Origin: Pseudomonas sp.
Lineage (GTDB): Bacteria; Pseudomonadota; Gammaproteobacteria; Pseudomonadales; Pseudomonadaceae
Assembly (NCBI GenBank): GCA_030656145.1
Contig: JAUSOF010000030.1
Span: forward strand, 1-64,000
Reading direction: 5' to 3'
DNA length: 64,000 nucleotides
In this document: positions 35,604 to 44,899 of the stretch, piece after piece
Position numbering within the stretch: position 1 is the stretch's first letter
How the letters are laid out: each line of letters starts with the position of its first letter
Made by a program: the position numbers and the translations under genes
Notes under the pieces: generated by a model
Seen by the model: only the letters and a program-made list of their open reading frames with translations
Databases searched by the model: none
Told to the model about the DNA's origin: nothing

Positions 35604-37043
35604 TCAGCGTTTAGGTTGGCGATACAGGTCGATCAGCACCTGGTCGAGAATCGATGATGCGCCCCAGGGGCGCGGATCATTGAGAATCGCCACCACCGCC
35701 CAACTGTTGCCATTGCTGTCGCGGCTGTAGCCGGCGATGGCGCGGACATTGTTCAGGGTCCCGGTTTTGATATGCGCCTCGCCGACCAGGGCGGTGCGGT
35801 GCAGGCGTTTACGCATGGTGCCGTCCATTGCCACCAGCGGCATGGAGCTGATGAACTCGGCAGCGTAGGGGCTTTTCCAGGCGGCCTGCAGTAACTGCGC
35901 CAGTTCACGTGCACTGACGCGTTCGTCACGCGACAAGCCGGAGCCATTCTCGATCACCAGGTGCGGCGCGGTAATGCCCTTGCGCGCCAGCCAGCCCCGG
36001 ATTACCCGTTGGGCAGCCTTGGCATCGTCGCCGTCGGCCTCATTGCGAAACTGCGCGCCGAGGCTCAGAAACAGCTGACGGGCCATGGTGTTGTTACTGT
36101 ATTTATTGATGTCGCGAATGATCTCTACCAGGTCAGGAGAGAAGGCGCGCGCGAGTAGGCGGGCGTTTTTCGGCACATCGGCGAGGCGATCCTTGCCGAG
36201 GATCTTACCGCCTAATTCCTGCCAGATAGCCCGCACAGTGCCTGCCGCATAGCCGGGATGGTCGAGCAGGGACAAATAGGTCTGGGCGCTACAGCCTTCA
36301 GCCAGTTGACCGCTGACAATCACGGTGGTGCCGTCGAACTGTTTCACCGGGTTGTAGCGTACATCCGGCCAGCCTGGGCACTTGCCGGCAGGCAAGGCCT
36401 TGACCCGATTGTCGATGCGAATCTCGGCAATCGGTGGCTCGACGGCGATGTGTACCTTGCCGGCGTCAGTGCGTGCGACGAAGCGCAGCGCCTTGAGGTT
36501 GACCAGCAAGGCGTCGGGAGTGACCAGGTACGGTTTGTTGCTGTCGCCGCCGTCATCGTTAAAGGCGGGCAGCGAGGGCTGGTTGAAGTGACCACGGTCG
36601 AGCACCAGGTCACCGGTAACCTGATGCACGCCGTTGGCACGCAGGTCGCGCAACAGCAGCCAGAGTCGCTCCATGTTCAGCTTGGGGTCACCGCCGCCTT
36701 TGAGGAACAGATTGCCGTGCAGCACACCGTCTTTCAGCGTGCCATCGGTATAGAACTCCGTTTTCCACTGGTGTGTGGGGCCGAGTAGTTCCAGCGCGGC
36801 AAAGGTGGTCACCAGCTTCATGGTCGAGGCTGGATTCACCGATATATCGGCATTGAAGAAGGTGCTGGTGCCTGGGCCGGTCAGTGGCAGGGTGACCACT
36901 GACAGGGATTGGCTGCTGATCTTGTTGGCTTTCAGCGATTGCTCAACCTTGGCCGGCAGGCTGCTATTGACGGCGGCATGCAAGGGCAGGGCGAGTGGCA
37001 GGAGCAAACCAACGATAGCCAGTTTGCGCAAGGTGTTGGTCAT
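35604..37043 (-). CDS. dacB: D-alanyl-D-alanine carboxypeptidase/endopeptidase (PBP4)
   Basis: A 479-residue periplasmic penicillin-binding protein of class C. The signal peptide is TLRKLAIVGLLLPLALPLHA. The three active-site motifs are in order: SxxK in NPASTMKLVTTF (Ser73), SxN in NKYSNNTMARQLF, and KTG in HIKTGTLNNVRAIAGYSRD. A large inserted domain lies between SxxK and SxN, as in PBP4. It trims and cleaves peptide crosslinks of peptidoglycan; in P. aeruginosa its loss induces AmpC. The second ATG (37043) is preferred because GGAGGG lies 9 bases upstream; the ATG at 37049 is too close to it. Confidence 0.93.
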   Translation of the reverse strand: MTNTLRKLAIVGLLLPLALPLHAAVNSSLPAKVEQSLKANKISSQSLSVVTLPLTGPGTSTFFNADISVNPASTMKLVTTFAALELLGPTHQWKTEFYTDGTLKDGVLHGNLFLKGGGDPKLNMERLWLLLRDLRANGVHQVTGDLVLDRGHFNQPSLPAFNDDGGDSNKPYLVTPDALLVNLKALRFVARTDAGKVHIAVEPPIAEIRIDNRVKALPAGKCPGWPDVRYNPVKQFDGTTVIVSGQLAEGCSAQTYLSLLDHPGYAAGTVRAIWQELGGKILGKDRLADVPKNARLLARAFSPDLVEIIRDINKYSNNTMARQLFLSLGAQFRNEADGDDAKAAQRVIRGWLARKGITAPHLVIENGSGLSRDERVSARELAQLLQAAWKSPYAAEFISSMPLVAMDGTMRKRLHRTALVGEAHIKTGTLNNVRAIAGYSRDSNGNSWAVVAILNDPRPWGASSILDQVLIDLYRQPKR

Positions 37044-37279
37044 GGGCATATACCCTCCAAGTGAGGGATGGAAATCATGGGTGACATGTACGGAAGATCC
37101 CGTCGAGGTTTTGCGAATTGCCGCACATTATGCCCCAGGCTAGCCCGGCGTGTGTCGTCCTGCGGTCAGCATAAATGTGTGTTCAGGTATGGCGCCTGTC
37201 GCCTGGCAGGCAGAGAGGCAGGCAATTCATGCGGCAAGCTGCTAAAGTGCCGCGCGTTATCACTTTTGAGGATTGTTCC

Positions 37280-37624
37280 ATGGCTACTAACCGTTCCCGC
37301 CGTCTGCGCAAAAAACTCTGCGTGGATGAATTCCAGGAGCTGGGTTTTGAGCTGAACCTGAACTTCAAAGACGATCTGGCCGAAGAGGCCATTGATGCAT
37401 TCCTCGATCAGTTTCTGCGTGACGCCATGACCGCCAATGGTCTTGGTTATGTCGGTGGCGATGATTATGGTCTGGTATGCCTGGCCAAGCGTGGCTCGGT
37501 CAGCGAAGAGCAGCGTACCCAGGTTGAAGCTTGGCTGAAAGGTCGTGATGAGCTGGTTGATATTACTGTCAGCCCGCTGATGGACGTCTGGTACCCGGAC
37601 AGCACCATCAACACTCCGGCCTGA
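37280..37624 (+). CDS. yggL: YggL-family (DUF469) ribosome-associated protein
   Basis: A 114-residue protein beginning MATNRSRRLRKKLCVDEFQE and followed by LGFELNLNFKDDLAEEAIDA, the full YggL pattern. YggL is reported to bind the 50S subunit. ATG at 37280 has GAGGA 7 bases upstream; an open frame extends further left but is not conserved. It is divergent from dacB. A hairpin at 37632-37658 follows the stop. Confidence 0.9.
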   Translation: MATNRSRRLRKKLCVDEFQELGFELNLNFKDDLAEEAIDAFLDQFLRDAMTANGLGYVGGDDYGLVCLAKRGSVSEEQRTQVEAWLKGRDELVDITVSPLMDVWYPDSTINTPA

Positions 37625-37631
37625 TGTCTGC

Positions 37632-37660
37632 CGGCTGGGCATGCAATATGCCCAGCCGTT
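37632..37660 (+). terminator. Stem-loop after yggL, likely terminator
   Basis: A perfect 11-bp stem CGGCTGGGCAT/ATGCCCAGCCG at 37632-37642 and 37648-37658 with a 5-base loop. The T-tract after it is weak (TTGCTTC), so termination efficiency is uncertain. It also lies 90 bases downstream of the convergent HD-GYP gene. Confidence 0.7.
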
Positions 37661-37747
37661 GCTTCACTGTTGCCCCAGTTGCCATGCAGCAAGTCTGCCT
37701 CGTACAGTGGGTTGCGTAAGCTCCGCAGTGAGCTTGACGCCATTTGG

Positions 37748-40708
37748 CTAGCCTGTCAGCCCGGCTTTGCTGAGCACCTCTAATTCGTTCACCTCATCGA
37801 TCTGTTGCGCTTGCATGAAGCGTTCGGCGTAGTGTCGATAGATTTTCGTGCGCACGAACAAGCCAAACAGTTGCGGGTCTATGTGGGTGTTTTTGCACAT
37901 GTCCGCCATGATGTTTAGCGACGTCGAGAGCTGCTTGCCCTTTTTGTAGGGACGATCCGCGGCGGTCAGTGCCTCGAAAATATCGGCAATCGCCATCATG
38001 CGTGCCGCCAGGCTCATCTGTTCGCGATGCAAGCGTTTCGGATAGCCGCTGCCATCCATTTTCTCGTGATGGCCGCCAGCGATCTCGGTGACGCTCTGCA
38101 AGTGTGCGGGGAAGGGCAGGCGATCGAGCATGAGGATGGTCTGCACGATGTGGTGGTTAATGATGTAACGCTCCTCGGCCGTCAGCGTGCCGCGGGTGAT
38201 GCCGAGGTTGTGCAGTTCGCCACGATTGTATTTGTGCAACGGCACGTCCAGCTTGAAGCCCCACGGATTGTCGGGCGCGATGACTTCCGTGGCAGGGCGT
38301 TCGATCAGATGCTCGGGCTTGTCGGCCAACAACGGCTCTTCGGTTGGCAGGCTCGTGGCTGGTTGTCGTTCATGGCGTTTGGCTTCTTCCCATGACAGGC
38401 CCAGGCGATCATCGAGGGTGCGTGTCCAGGTGCGTGTGGCGATCTGTTGCAGGCGCGCCAGATCCGCCTCGGCCATTGCTTCGCCGCCCAGGTTACTGCG
38501 CGCGACGAAGGTGAACTCGTCGTCCAGGGTGCTCAGCAATTCATCGCGCAGGGCGGCCAACTGGGCCTGATCGCCAGCGTGTGCGCAGCCTTGCCAGTAG
38601 GCGATCCAGGCATCGCGCTTGAGCACCTCGAAGCGCATGCGCACCTCGTGGATTCGGTCGTAGAGCGTCTCCAGCTTGGTCGCCTTGTCCACCACGTATT
38701 CGGGCGTGGTGACCTTGCCGCAATCGTGCAGCCAGGCCGCTATATGCAGCGCCTCCCAATCCTCATCGCTGGGTTGATAGTTATGAAAGGGCGGCTCATC
38801 GCTGTCCGCCGCTGCGCGGGCCAGCATCAGGGTGATCGCCGGCACGCGTTGGCAGTGGCCGCCGGTGTAAGGGCTCTTGGCATCGATGGCGCCAGCGATC
38901 AGTTGGATAAAGGCATTAAGCAGTTGTTTCTGACGTTCCAGCAGGCGCTGGCTTTCAATGCACAGCGCCGCAACGCCGGAAACCGCCTCGACGAACGCTA
39001 TGCGCTCGGGGCTCTGTATGGCCAGATCGGATGGCTCGCCACGGTCGCAGTGCAGCAGAACCAGGATGCCCAGTGTGACGCCCTGGCGGTTACGCAGGCC
39101 AGTAGCAACCAGGTGGATGCGCGGGCTGTCGAGGGTTTGCAGCAGGCTTCGGTAGTCGCCAGCCTGGTCAAAGCCCAGCGAGGCGATGCTGCTTTTGCCG
39201 CCATTGGCCGGTAGCTGCAGCCAGGAGGGTAGTTGGTCAGTGGTGTTGTCGTAGCCACGAATGCCGTGTTTCTTCAGGCTGTGTTGCGCGCCGTCGAGAA
39301 ACAGGCCGTGAGGCTCCAGGCGCCCGCTGTCGGCGTCAATCAAGTAAATCAGGCCGCCATGAGCCGCACTGATGGCCACCGTTTCTTGTAGTACCCGCTC
39401 AAGCAGGGCCTCGAAACGGGTTTGCGCAGAGAGGCTGGCGGCGATATCGAGGAAGCTGGAAATGGTCTCTTTCATCCGCGCCATGGATTTAGCCAGTTGA
39501 TCCACTTCCAGTACCAGCGAGTGATCGCTGGCGGGGTAGTTGAAGTCGAAGCGGCGGATGGCCTCTGCCTCCAGCACCAGAGTACGCAAGGGTTTGGTCA
39601 AAATTCGCGAGGCCAGCCAGCCCAGAGGCAGGCACAGCAGCAAGGTGGTCAGGGTGATCAGTGCGCCTTGCCAGCGGATGCGGTAGGCATCGGTGAGCAG
39701 CTCGCTTTCGGGCACCAAGAGCGCCAGGTGCAGACCCTGCGGCCCGCCCTCCTGTATATGGCTGCGCGAAACGATCCAGCGCCGTCCGCTGAGTTCGAGA
39801 ATGCCCTGGTTGGTGGCCTCGCGCCCATCCTCTGCGAGGAGAGTCGCGAGTTCAGGGCTAAGGTCGCGGGCGGGGGTCAGGTGCGGTTTGCCGTTATCCA
39901 TCATCAGCACACGAGCGCTATCGGGATAGGCCACGGTATTGCCTTTGGCGTCGAACAGAATCACCTGGCTGTGGGTCGTGACCTTATGGGCGGCCAGGGT
40001 CTTGGACAGGTCAGACAGGGTCAAGTCCGCAGCCAGAACACTGCTCGGTCCGGCACGCCTGGCGAGGGTGGTGCCGACTTCCTGGGTGGAGAAAAACACA
40101 TAGGGTTCAGTGGTGATCTGCTGCGTGCTGCTGCTGGCGCTCAGGTACCAATTGCGGCGGCGTGGATCGAATGTTTCCAGGGGGCGCTGCTGTTGGCTGA
40201 TCAGCGTCAGTGCATCATCGAAGAACAGGTACTGGGCCTCTATTGCGGTCTCGCTGCGGTCGATCGACCAGACTTGAAAGGTCGCCTGCTCGGGAGCAGC
40301 CAGAAGTTGCTTCAGTGCTGCGCTGCGCAGCGGGCGCAGCATGAAGAAGTCACCGTCCGCATAGCCCAGGTACAGCGAGGCCAGCTTGGGGTTGTCGCGC
40401 AGCGCTTGGGCCAGGGGTTCAAGCAGCTCCAGGCGGCCCTGAAGATCAGTCGCCTGAGTCGCGCGGTTGAGCACCAGCATGCTCAGCAGGTGGTTGATGG
40501 GCTGGTAGGTATGCGTAAGGTCTTTCTGCACGTCCTGCTGAATACGCTCAAACAGCGTGGTGCTGCTGGAGAAGATGATCCGGGAGTTCTGCTGATAGTT
40601 GAATAATCCCAGTACTACGCCAGTTAACAGCAGCAGCAAGGTGAAAAGCACACTGATATGTATGTACAGGGGGAAGCAGCGGTCTTTGGGCTTGGGCATC
40701 CTGGGCAT
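37748..40708 (-). CDS. Membrane HD-GYP-type c-di-GMP phosphodiesterase with Cache, HAMP and GAF domains
   Basis: A ~986-residue sensor. An N-terminal membrane helix (IHISVLFTLLLLLTGVVLGL) is followed by a periplasmic dCache-like domain (~50-330), a second helix and HAMP (~340-415), a GAF domain (~430-590), and the HD-GYP domain. The HD motif is WLHDCGKVTTPEYVVDKATK. The GYP motif is GGHHEKMDGSGYPKRL, so cleavage of c-di-GMP is expected. The two motifs are about 225 residues apart, far more than in canonical HD-GYP proteins. ATG at 40708 has GGAGAG 7 bases upstream; the ATG at 40750 has no such site. Its signal is unknown. Confidence 0.87.
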   Translation of the reverse strand: MPRMPKPKDRCFPLYIHISVLFTLLLLLTGVVLGLFNYQQNSRIIFSSSTTLFERIQQDVQKDLTHTYQPINHLLSMLVLNRATQATDLQGRLELLEPLAQALRDNPKLASLYLGYADGDFFMLRPLRSAALKQLLAAPEQATFQVWSIDRSETAIEAQYLFFDDALTLISQQQRPLETFDPRRRNWYLSASSSTQQITTEPYVFFSTQEVGTTLARRAGPSSVLAADLTLSDLSKTLAAHKVTTHSQVILFDAKGNTVAYPDSARVLMMDNGKPHLTPARDLSPELATLLAEDGREATNQGILELSGRRWIVSRSHIQEGGPQGLHLALLVPESELLTDAYRIRWQGALITLTTLLLCLPLGWLASRILTKPLRTLVLEAEAIRRFDFNYPASDHSLVLEVDQLAKSMARMKETISSFLDIAASLSAQTRFEALLERVLQETVAISAAHGGLIYLIDADSGRLEPHGLFLDGAQHSLKKHGIRGYDNTTDQLPSWLQLPANGGKSSIASLGFDQAGDYRSLLQTLDSPRIHLVATGLRNRQGVTLGILVLLHCDRGEPSDLAIQSPERIAFVEAVSGVAALCIESQRLLERQKQLLNAFIQLIAGAIDAKSPYTGGHCQRVPAITLMLARAAADSDEPPFHNYQPSDEDWEALHIAAWLHDCGKVTTPEYVVDKATKLETLYDRIHEVRMRFEVLKRDAWIAYWQGCAHAGDQAQLAALRDELLSTLDDEFTFVARSNLGGEAMAEADLARLQQIATRTWTRTLDDRLGLSWEEAKRHERQPATSLPTEEPLLADKPEHLIERPATEVIAPDNPWGFKLDVPLHKYNRGELHNLGITRGTLTAEERYIINHHIVQTILMLDRLPFPAHLQSVTEIAGGHHEKMDGSGYPKRLHREQMSLAARMMAIADIFEALTAADRPYKKGKQLSTSLNIMADMCKNTHIDPQLFGLFVRTKIYRHYAERFMQAQQIDEVNELEVLSKAGLTG

Positions 40709-40848
40709 CGCGCGTCTCTCCATGAATGGCGCTGCGGATTGATCAAGCATAGTGAACGCTCTGAAGCGCTGCCGGTTAAACGCGATTAACTATAAAAAAT
40801 TCTATTTAGCGCAGTATTTAGGTGAGTCCTGTCGCGTGATGCTGCGAC

Positions 40849-41913
40849 TCAAGGTGTTTGCGACTGCGCGCTCAGGTGTTCCGCACGTTTCACCAGTAAT
40901 TGCTCGAGGCCATGCATCAGCAATGCTACAAACAGCACCAGCACCACGCCAAACAGGGCGTTGAGCAAGCGCACCTCGGCAAGCTGCCAGTCCTGGGCGA
41001 GGCTTTCGGCGAGCAAGACGAAGCAAACAGTGGTTTGCAGCACGAACAAGCCGTAGTGGTTGGCCTGTATGGCGCGGCTGAGAGCGATCAGTGGCAGCAG
41101 GGTGGCGACCATCAGCGGCGGATCTTGCAGGCTGTGCCCGAGCAGAATCAATAACCCGGCAGCCGCCAGGCTGGCCAGGCTCGATTGCAGGGCACGCACC
41201 AGGCTACCCTGAAACTCCAGTTGCAGAGTTGTCACTACGGTCAAGGTCAGCCAGTAGCCGCGCTCCAGGTCTGCCAGGTTGACGACCATGCCAGCCAGGG
41301 AGAAAGCCAGGGTGCACGCTAGCGCATGTAGGCGCCATTGCTGTTTTGGCAGGCGTTTGGCGTGGCGCTTGAGTACTTTGAGGATGCTGACGAAGCGTGG
41401 CATGTAGGGCCACATGCGCAGGCCATGCATGCCCCGCAGACCGAATGCCAGGAGCATCACCCAGAGCCCGCCCAGGATAAACAGCATGGCAATGGCGAAC
41501 GGCTTATCCAGGTTGCCCAGGTCTTGCTGGCCTTGGCCCAGGCACAGGCAGACGGCCAAGCCAATGCCGAGCTTGCCGGCCTCGCTACCGAAGCGTTGCA
41601 GCCAGGCGAGCAAGAAGCCGAAAGCACCGAACAGACCGAGGCTGATCAGTGGATCGCTGGCTGACCAGAAGCCCAGGCCGGCACTGCAGGCGCCGAGGCC
41701 GATGAGCATCAACATGCGTAGCATGCCGAAGCGGTGCAGGGGGTTGGCCTGGGCAGCCTGAAAGGCGCCAACCGATGCCCAGAGAAACCCCGGGTGGGCA
41801 CTGAATAAGCCAAGCAGCAAGGGCAGGGCGCAGCCGAAGCCGGCGACCATTGCCGGGCCCCAGGCAGGCGGGCCGGCATGCCAGCTTAAGGTTTTCCGTA
41901 ACACGTTCTTCAT
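40849..41913 (-). CDS. FUSC-family membrane protein (aromatic-acid-exporter-like)
   Basis: A 354-residue protein with two sets of membrane helices separated by a basic linker (LKVLKRHAKRLPKQQWRLHA), the FUSC pattern. Conserved bits are FLWASVGAFQAAQANPLHRF and YWLTLTVVTTLQLEFQGSLV. The family includes fusaric-acid and p-hydroxybenzoate efflux components; the substrate here is unknown. It starts 3 bases after the dgt stop, with no ribosome binding site of its own, so translation is probably coupled to dgt. Confidence 0.83.
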   Translation of the reverse strand: MKNVLRKTLSWHAGPPAWGPAMVAGFGCALPLLLGLFSAHPGFLWASVGAFQAAQANPLHRFGMLRMLMLIGLGACSAGLGFWSASDPLISLGLFGAFGFLLAWLQRFGSEAGKLGIGLAVCLCLGQGQQDLGNLDKPFAIAMLFILGGLWVMLLAFGLRGMHGLRMWPYMPRFVSILKVLKRHAKRLPKQQWRLHALACTLAFSLAGMVVNLADLERGYWLTLTVVTTLQLEFQGSLVRALQSSLASLAAAGLLILLGHSLQDPPLMVATLLPLIALSRAIQANHYGLFVLQTTVCFVLLAESLAQDWQLAEVRLLNALFGVVLVLFVALLMHGLEQLLVKRAEHLSAQSQTP

Positions 41914-41916
41914 GGA

Positions 41917-43248
41917 TCACACTGGACTCGAGCGCCCTGTCATTTCACGGGCCATTTCAGTTGCGTAGCTGTCGGTCATGCCGGCGATAAAGTCGATCAT
42001 GCGCAGAAACGAGGTATACAGCGATCCGTGCGGATCCGGTGCATTGTTGCCGAGCAGATCAAGGATGCGCCGATGCTTGAACGATGGCGTGCGCCCGCCA
42101 TGCTGCTCCAGTGCCGCGCCACAAAAGGCGTTGAGAAGAATTTCCAGGGTGGTGTAGGCGCCGATCTCGTGCAGGGTTTTGCGTTTGTCCTGGAAGATCT
42201 TCTCCCGTGCCATGTCCTTGGCGCTCTGCACGCAACGTTTGGCGGTGCCGTGCATATGCTCGACCAGGTCGCCCTGCAGAGTACCCGCCAGCAGGGCCTC
42301 TTGTTGTTCGACGAAGGCATGGGCGGCGGCGTTGGTCAGGTGTTCAATGGCCTTGCCGCGCAGAATCGCCAGTTTGCGCCGTTTGGAATCCTGCGGGCCA
42401 AGCTGGCGATAGGTTTCCGGCAGGTCGTCACCGACCAGATCGAGCAGCAGGGCCTCGACTTCACGGTAGTCGAGCAGTTCCATCTCCAGGCCGTCTTCGA
42501 GGTCGATCAGGCCGTAGCAAATATCGTCTGCCGCCTCCATCAAATAGACCAATGGATGACGCGCCCAGCGCTGGTCTTCGACCTGTGGCAGTCCCAGTTT
42601 ATGGGCGATTTGTTCGAGTAGCGGCAGTTCGCTCTGGTAGCAGCCGAACTTGTGCTTTTTATAGCCAAGCGCTTCGGCGTGACGCGCGGTCCAGGGATAT
42701 TTCAGGTAAGTGCCAAGGGTTGCATAGGTCAGCCGGGTGCCGCCGTCGAACTGGTGGTATTCCAGTTGTGTGAGCACGCGAAAGCCCTGGGCGTTGCCTT
42801 CAAAACTGAGAAAGTCGCCGCGCTCCGTCACACTCATGTCGTCCAGCCAGCCGCGCCCTGCAGCCTGCAAAAACCAGTGTCGAATCGCATCCTCGCCGGA
42901 ATGGCCGAATGGCGGGTTGCCGATGTCATGCGCCAGGCACGCCGACTGCACGACCATGCCCAAGTCGCTCGGCTCGCACCAGGCGGGTAAATCGGCGCGA
43001 ATCATCTCGCCGACGCGCATGCCCAGCGAACGACCTACACAGCTGACTTCCAGCGAATGGGTCAGGCGCGTGTGGATATGATCATTGCTTGATACCGGAT
43101 GCACTTGGGTCTTGCGCCCCAGGCGGCGAAAAGCCCCGGAGAAGATGATCCGGTCATGATCTTTATGAAAGGGCGTGCGCCCCAGCTCGTCGGCGCTGTG
43201 CGTCGGTTTGCCGAGTCGTTCGCGGTTGAGCAGTGTTTGCCAGTCCAA
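41917..43248 (-). CDS. dgt: dGTP triphosphohydrolase-like protein (HD domain)
   Basis: A ~443-residue HD-domain enzyme that cleaves dNTPs to nucleoside and triphosphate. The type-2 dGTPase signature is complete: [80 protein letters not shown], and the metal ligand D in [21 protein letters not shown] prefer the TTG at 43248 ([15 protein letters not shown]) because GAGGA lies 7 bases upstream; a start at 43311 would add 21 less conserved residues. It forms a two-gene unit with the FUSC gene. Confidence 0.92.
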   Translation of the reverse strand: MDWQTLLNRERLGKPTHSADELGRTPFHKDHDRIIFSGAFRRLGRKTQVHPVSSNDHIHTRLTHSLEVSCVGRSLGMRVGEMIRADLPAWCEPSDLGMVVQSACLAHDIGNPPFGHSGEDAIRHWFLQAAGRGWLDDMSVTERGDFLSFEGNAQGFRVLTQLEYHQFDGGTRLTYATLGTYLKYPWTARHAEALGYKKHKFGCYQSELPLLEQIAHKLGLPQVEDQRWARHPLVYLMEAADDICYGLIDLEDGLEMELLDYREVEALLLDLVGDDLPETYRQLGPQDSKRRKLAILRGKAIEHLTNAAAHAFVEQQEALLAGTLQGDLVEHMHGTAKRCVQSAKDMAREKIFQDKRKTLHEIGAYTTLEILLNAFCGAALEQHGGRTPSFKHRRILDLLGNNAPDPHGSLYTSFLRMIDFIAGMTDSYATEMAREMTGRSSPV

Positions 43249-43420
43249 GGCCAGTCCTCGCCATTCAGTGGCTGATGGCCCTAGCTTCGGGGTTCGCGCG
43301 ATCGGCTGCAAGCGCTGTAGGGCATCCTGGTCGATTGATTGTGCTGCTGCCGGGGCTGCGTTCAGGTGGTCATGGGTGTCGCGGGGCCGTGCGAGTACCC
43401 TCGGGTTTTATGGTCAGCCA

Positions 43421-43445
43421 GCAAAACGCCGCAAATTGCGGCGTT
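43421..43445 (-). terminator. Terminator of the YqjD/E/K-like operon
   Basis: Read on the minus strand, AACGCCGCA-ATT-TGCGGCGTT (43425-43445) is followed by TTGC, with TTTT counting the last stem bases. It lies 36 bases after the stop codon at 43481 and upstream of dgt, separating the two transcription units. Confidence 0.75.
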
Positions 43446-43480
43446 CTGGTTCAGCTTGGTCAGATCGAGCGCTACTAGGG

Positions 43481-43816
43481 CTACGGGGCTTTCGCCTCGT
43501 TGTCAGCGCCTTGCGGCGGGTTGCGCCTGAGCAGCGGGAAGGCTATCAGGGCAATACGCAGCCAGCGTCGCCAGTTGCCGCGGCGTACGCCCAGCGTCGC
43601 CAACAATAAGGCCCCGCCAGCGACCCACAGGGGGGTGTTACTGTTGCCCAGCTCTTGGCGCCAATGGCTGCTGAAATATTGCGCCTGACGCAGTGGCTGG
43701 AGCATTACCAGGGTTTCGTGACGCAGTTCCTGGCGGTGCATTTCCAGGCGCAGGCGCAACATGGCTTTACGCAAGTCGCTGCGCGAGGCCTTGGCGGGCA
43801 GTTCAGGTAGGCTCAT
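43481..43816 (-). CDS. Small membrane protein, YqjK-like
   Basis: A 111-residue protein. The N-terminal half is charged and helical (SRSDLRKAMLRLRLEMHRQE). A membrane helix follows (TPLWVAGGALLLATLGV), then a very basic stretch (RRGNWRRWLRIALIAFPLLR). ATG at 43816 overlaps the stop of the upstream gene (ATGA), which makes translational coupling likely. Its position after DUF883 and YqjE-like genes matches the YqjD-YqjE-YqjK order. Function is unknown. Confidence 0.78.
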   Translation of the reverse strand: MSLPELPAKASRSDLRKAMLRLRLEMHRQELRHETLVMLQPLRQAQYFSSHWRQELGNSNTPLWVAGGALLLATLGVRRGNWRRWLRIALIAFPLLRRNPPQGADNEAKAP

Positions 43817-44196
43817 GGCAGCAGTTGCTCGCGGTCGCGCGCCAGTTCTTCGAGGCTGGCACTGAACGGTGGAGGGGCATTGCGCAGGTGTGACAGCAAG
43901 CGCAGCAGGCAAACCAGCAGACCCAGGGTATAAGCCGCGCACAGAAGGATGATCACGGTCAGCCGATGGCTGTCCCAGAAGTTGATCAGCAGCGCAGCGG
44001 ACAGGCCAATCACCAGCAACAAGCCAAACACCAGGCTCAGGCTGGTTAGCACCAGCAGGCGAAGCGTGTGGCTTTGCTGCTCTTTGAGTTCTTCGCCGAA
44101 CAGTGCGATATGGCCCTGCAATAAACCCAGCAGGGCACCGCCAAAGCGCCGCGGCGAACTGCCGCGGCTGGGTGTGGAGGGTGGTGTGGCGTCCAT
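43813..44196 (-). CDS. Phage-holin-superfamily membrane protein, YqjE-like
   Basis: A 127-residue protein with two membrane helices (LVLTSLSLVFGLLLVIGLSA and TVIILLCAAYTLGLLVCLLR) after an amphipathic segment HIALFGEELKEQQSHTLRLL. This is the YqjE/holin_3_6 pattern. ATG at 44196 has AAGAGAGA upstream; a longer open frame to 44274 overlaps the upstream gene and is not conserved. It follows the DUF883 gene by 11 bases. Confidence 0.82.
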   Translation of the reverse strand: MDATPPSTPSRGSSPRRFGGALLGLLQGHIALFGEELKEQQSHTLRLLVLTSLSLVFGLLLVIGLSAALLINFWDSHRLTVIILLCAAYTLGLLVCLLRLLSHLRNAPPPFSASLEELARDREQLLP

Positions 44197-44207
44197 GTCT
44201 TCTCTCT

Positions 44208-44525
44208 TCAGCGCCGCGTGATCAGCATGCCCAACAGCAAGCCTATGGCTGCAGCAACGCCCAGGGTTTGCCATGGGTGAGTCTGCACATAACCTTCTGT
44301 GGCCTGGACTGCAGCCCTGCCGCGGTCACGCAACGAATCTTCTGCATTGTGCAAGGTGGAGCGGGCGCGGCCCAGGCTGCTGCGAATCTGTTCGCGTAGC
44401 TCTTCGGCCTGTTCGCCTACCAGGCTGGCCGAGTGCTGCAGTAATTTTTCAGTATCGGTAACCAATGCCTGAAATTCGTTGAGCAGGTCATCCTGAGTTG
44501 TTGTGCTGGCGTTTTTACGTGGCAT
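44208..44525 (-). CDS. DUF883 (YqjD/ElaB)-family protein
   Basis: A 105-residue protein with an N-terminal coiled coil (LLNEFQALVTDTEKLLQHSA and EQAEELREQIRSSLGRARST) and a C-terminal GLLLGMLITRR-type membrane anchor (HPWQTLGVAAAIGLLLG). YqjD and ElaB in E. coli are tail-anchored, ribosome-associated, stress-induced proteins. AAGGAG lies 8 bases before the ATG. It is the first gene of the three-gene envelope operon. Confidence 0.88.
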   Translation of the reverse strand: MPRKNASTTTQDDLLNEFQALVTDTEKLLQHSASLVGEQAEELREQIRSSLGRARSTLHNAEDSLRDRGRAAVQATEGYVQTHPWQTLGVAAAIGLLLGMLITRR

Positions 44526-44899
44526 CGGGTCTCTCCTTGAGCGGTTTTGTTCAGTGTAAGAGCTTCGAGTGCTGTTCGGGGGATTGGGTTCATTCCTTTA
44601 TGTCACAGAGCGGGTACGGGCCGCTGGTACAGCGTTTGCTATGTGCTGGTGCGCGCCTTTGTCGCAGTGCTCTTTTATAGGGCTTGGCAAGGGTTGGCCT
44701 GGACGCCATGGTGCATTGATAAGCCACTAATAAATATAGATTAAGTACCTTCCTGGCAGTTTTGAAAAGCTCTGTTTCAGAGCCTTGCAAGGCTGTCTTG
44801 GGTGAGGTGGGTCGGTCTCTGTGCTGCCAGATGGTGCGCGTACAGCCTCCGGTGATCCGCTTTGGTGCTTTTTCCCTAAGTACGGAGTTTTCTTTGCCG
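44526..44899. other. Intergenic region upstream of amt
   Basis: 374 bp between the divergent DUF883 gene and amt, with no convincing gene. It contains a perfect 14-bp palindrome AGCCTTGCAAGGCT at 44781-44794 and an AT-rich stretch CTAATAAATATAGATTAAGT at 44726-44745 that could hold a promoter. No good sigma-54 (GG/GC) element was found. Confidence 0.55.

Noticed and set aside
39422..40606. 394-codon open frame opposite the HD-GYP gene
   Set aside because: Antisense shadow with Gln/Arg/Gly-rich composition; the HD-GYP protein has recognisable domains across this whole stretch.
43817..43942. Longer N-terminus for the YqjK-like protein
   Set aside because: It would overlap the YqjE-like gene in another frame and is not protein-like; the ATG at 43816 with ATGA overlap is the natural start.
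44680..44775. Sigma-54 promoter before amt
   Set aside because: TTGGCAAGGGTTGGCC looks similar, but GG and GC are separated by 9 bases, not 10, and the -12 element is poor.
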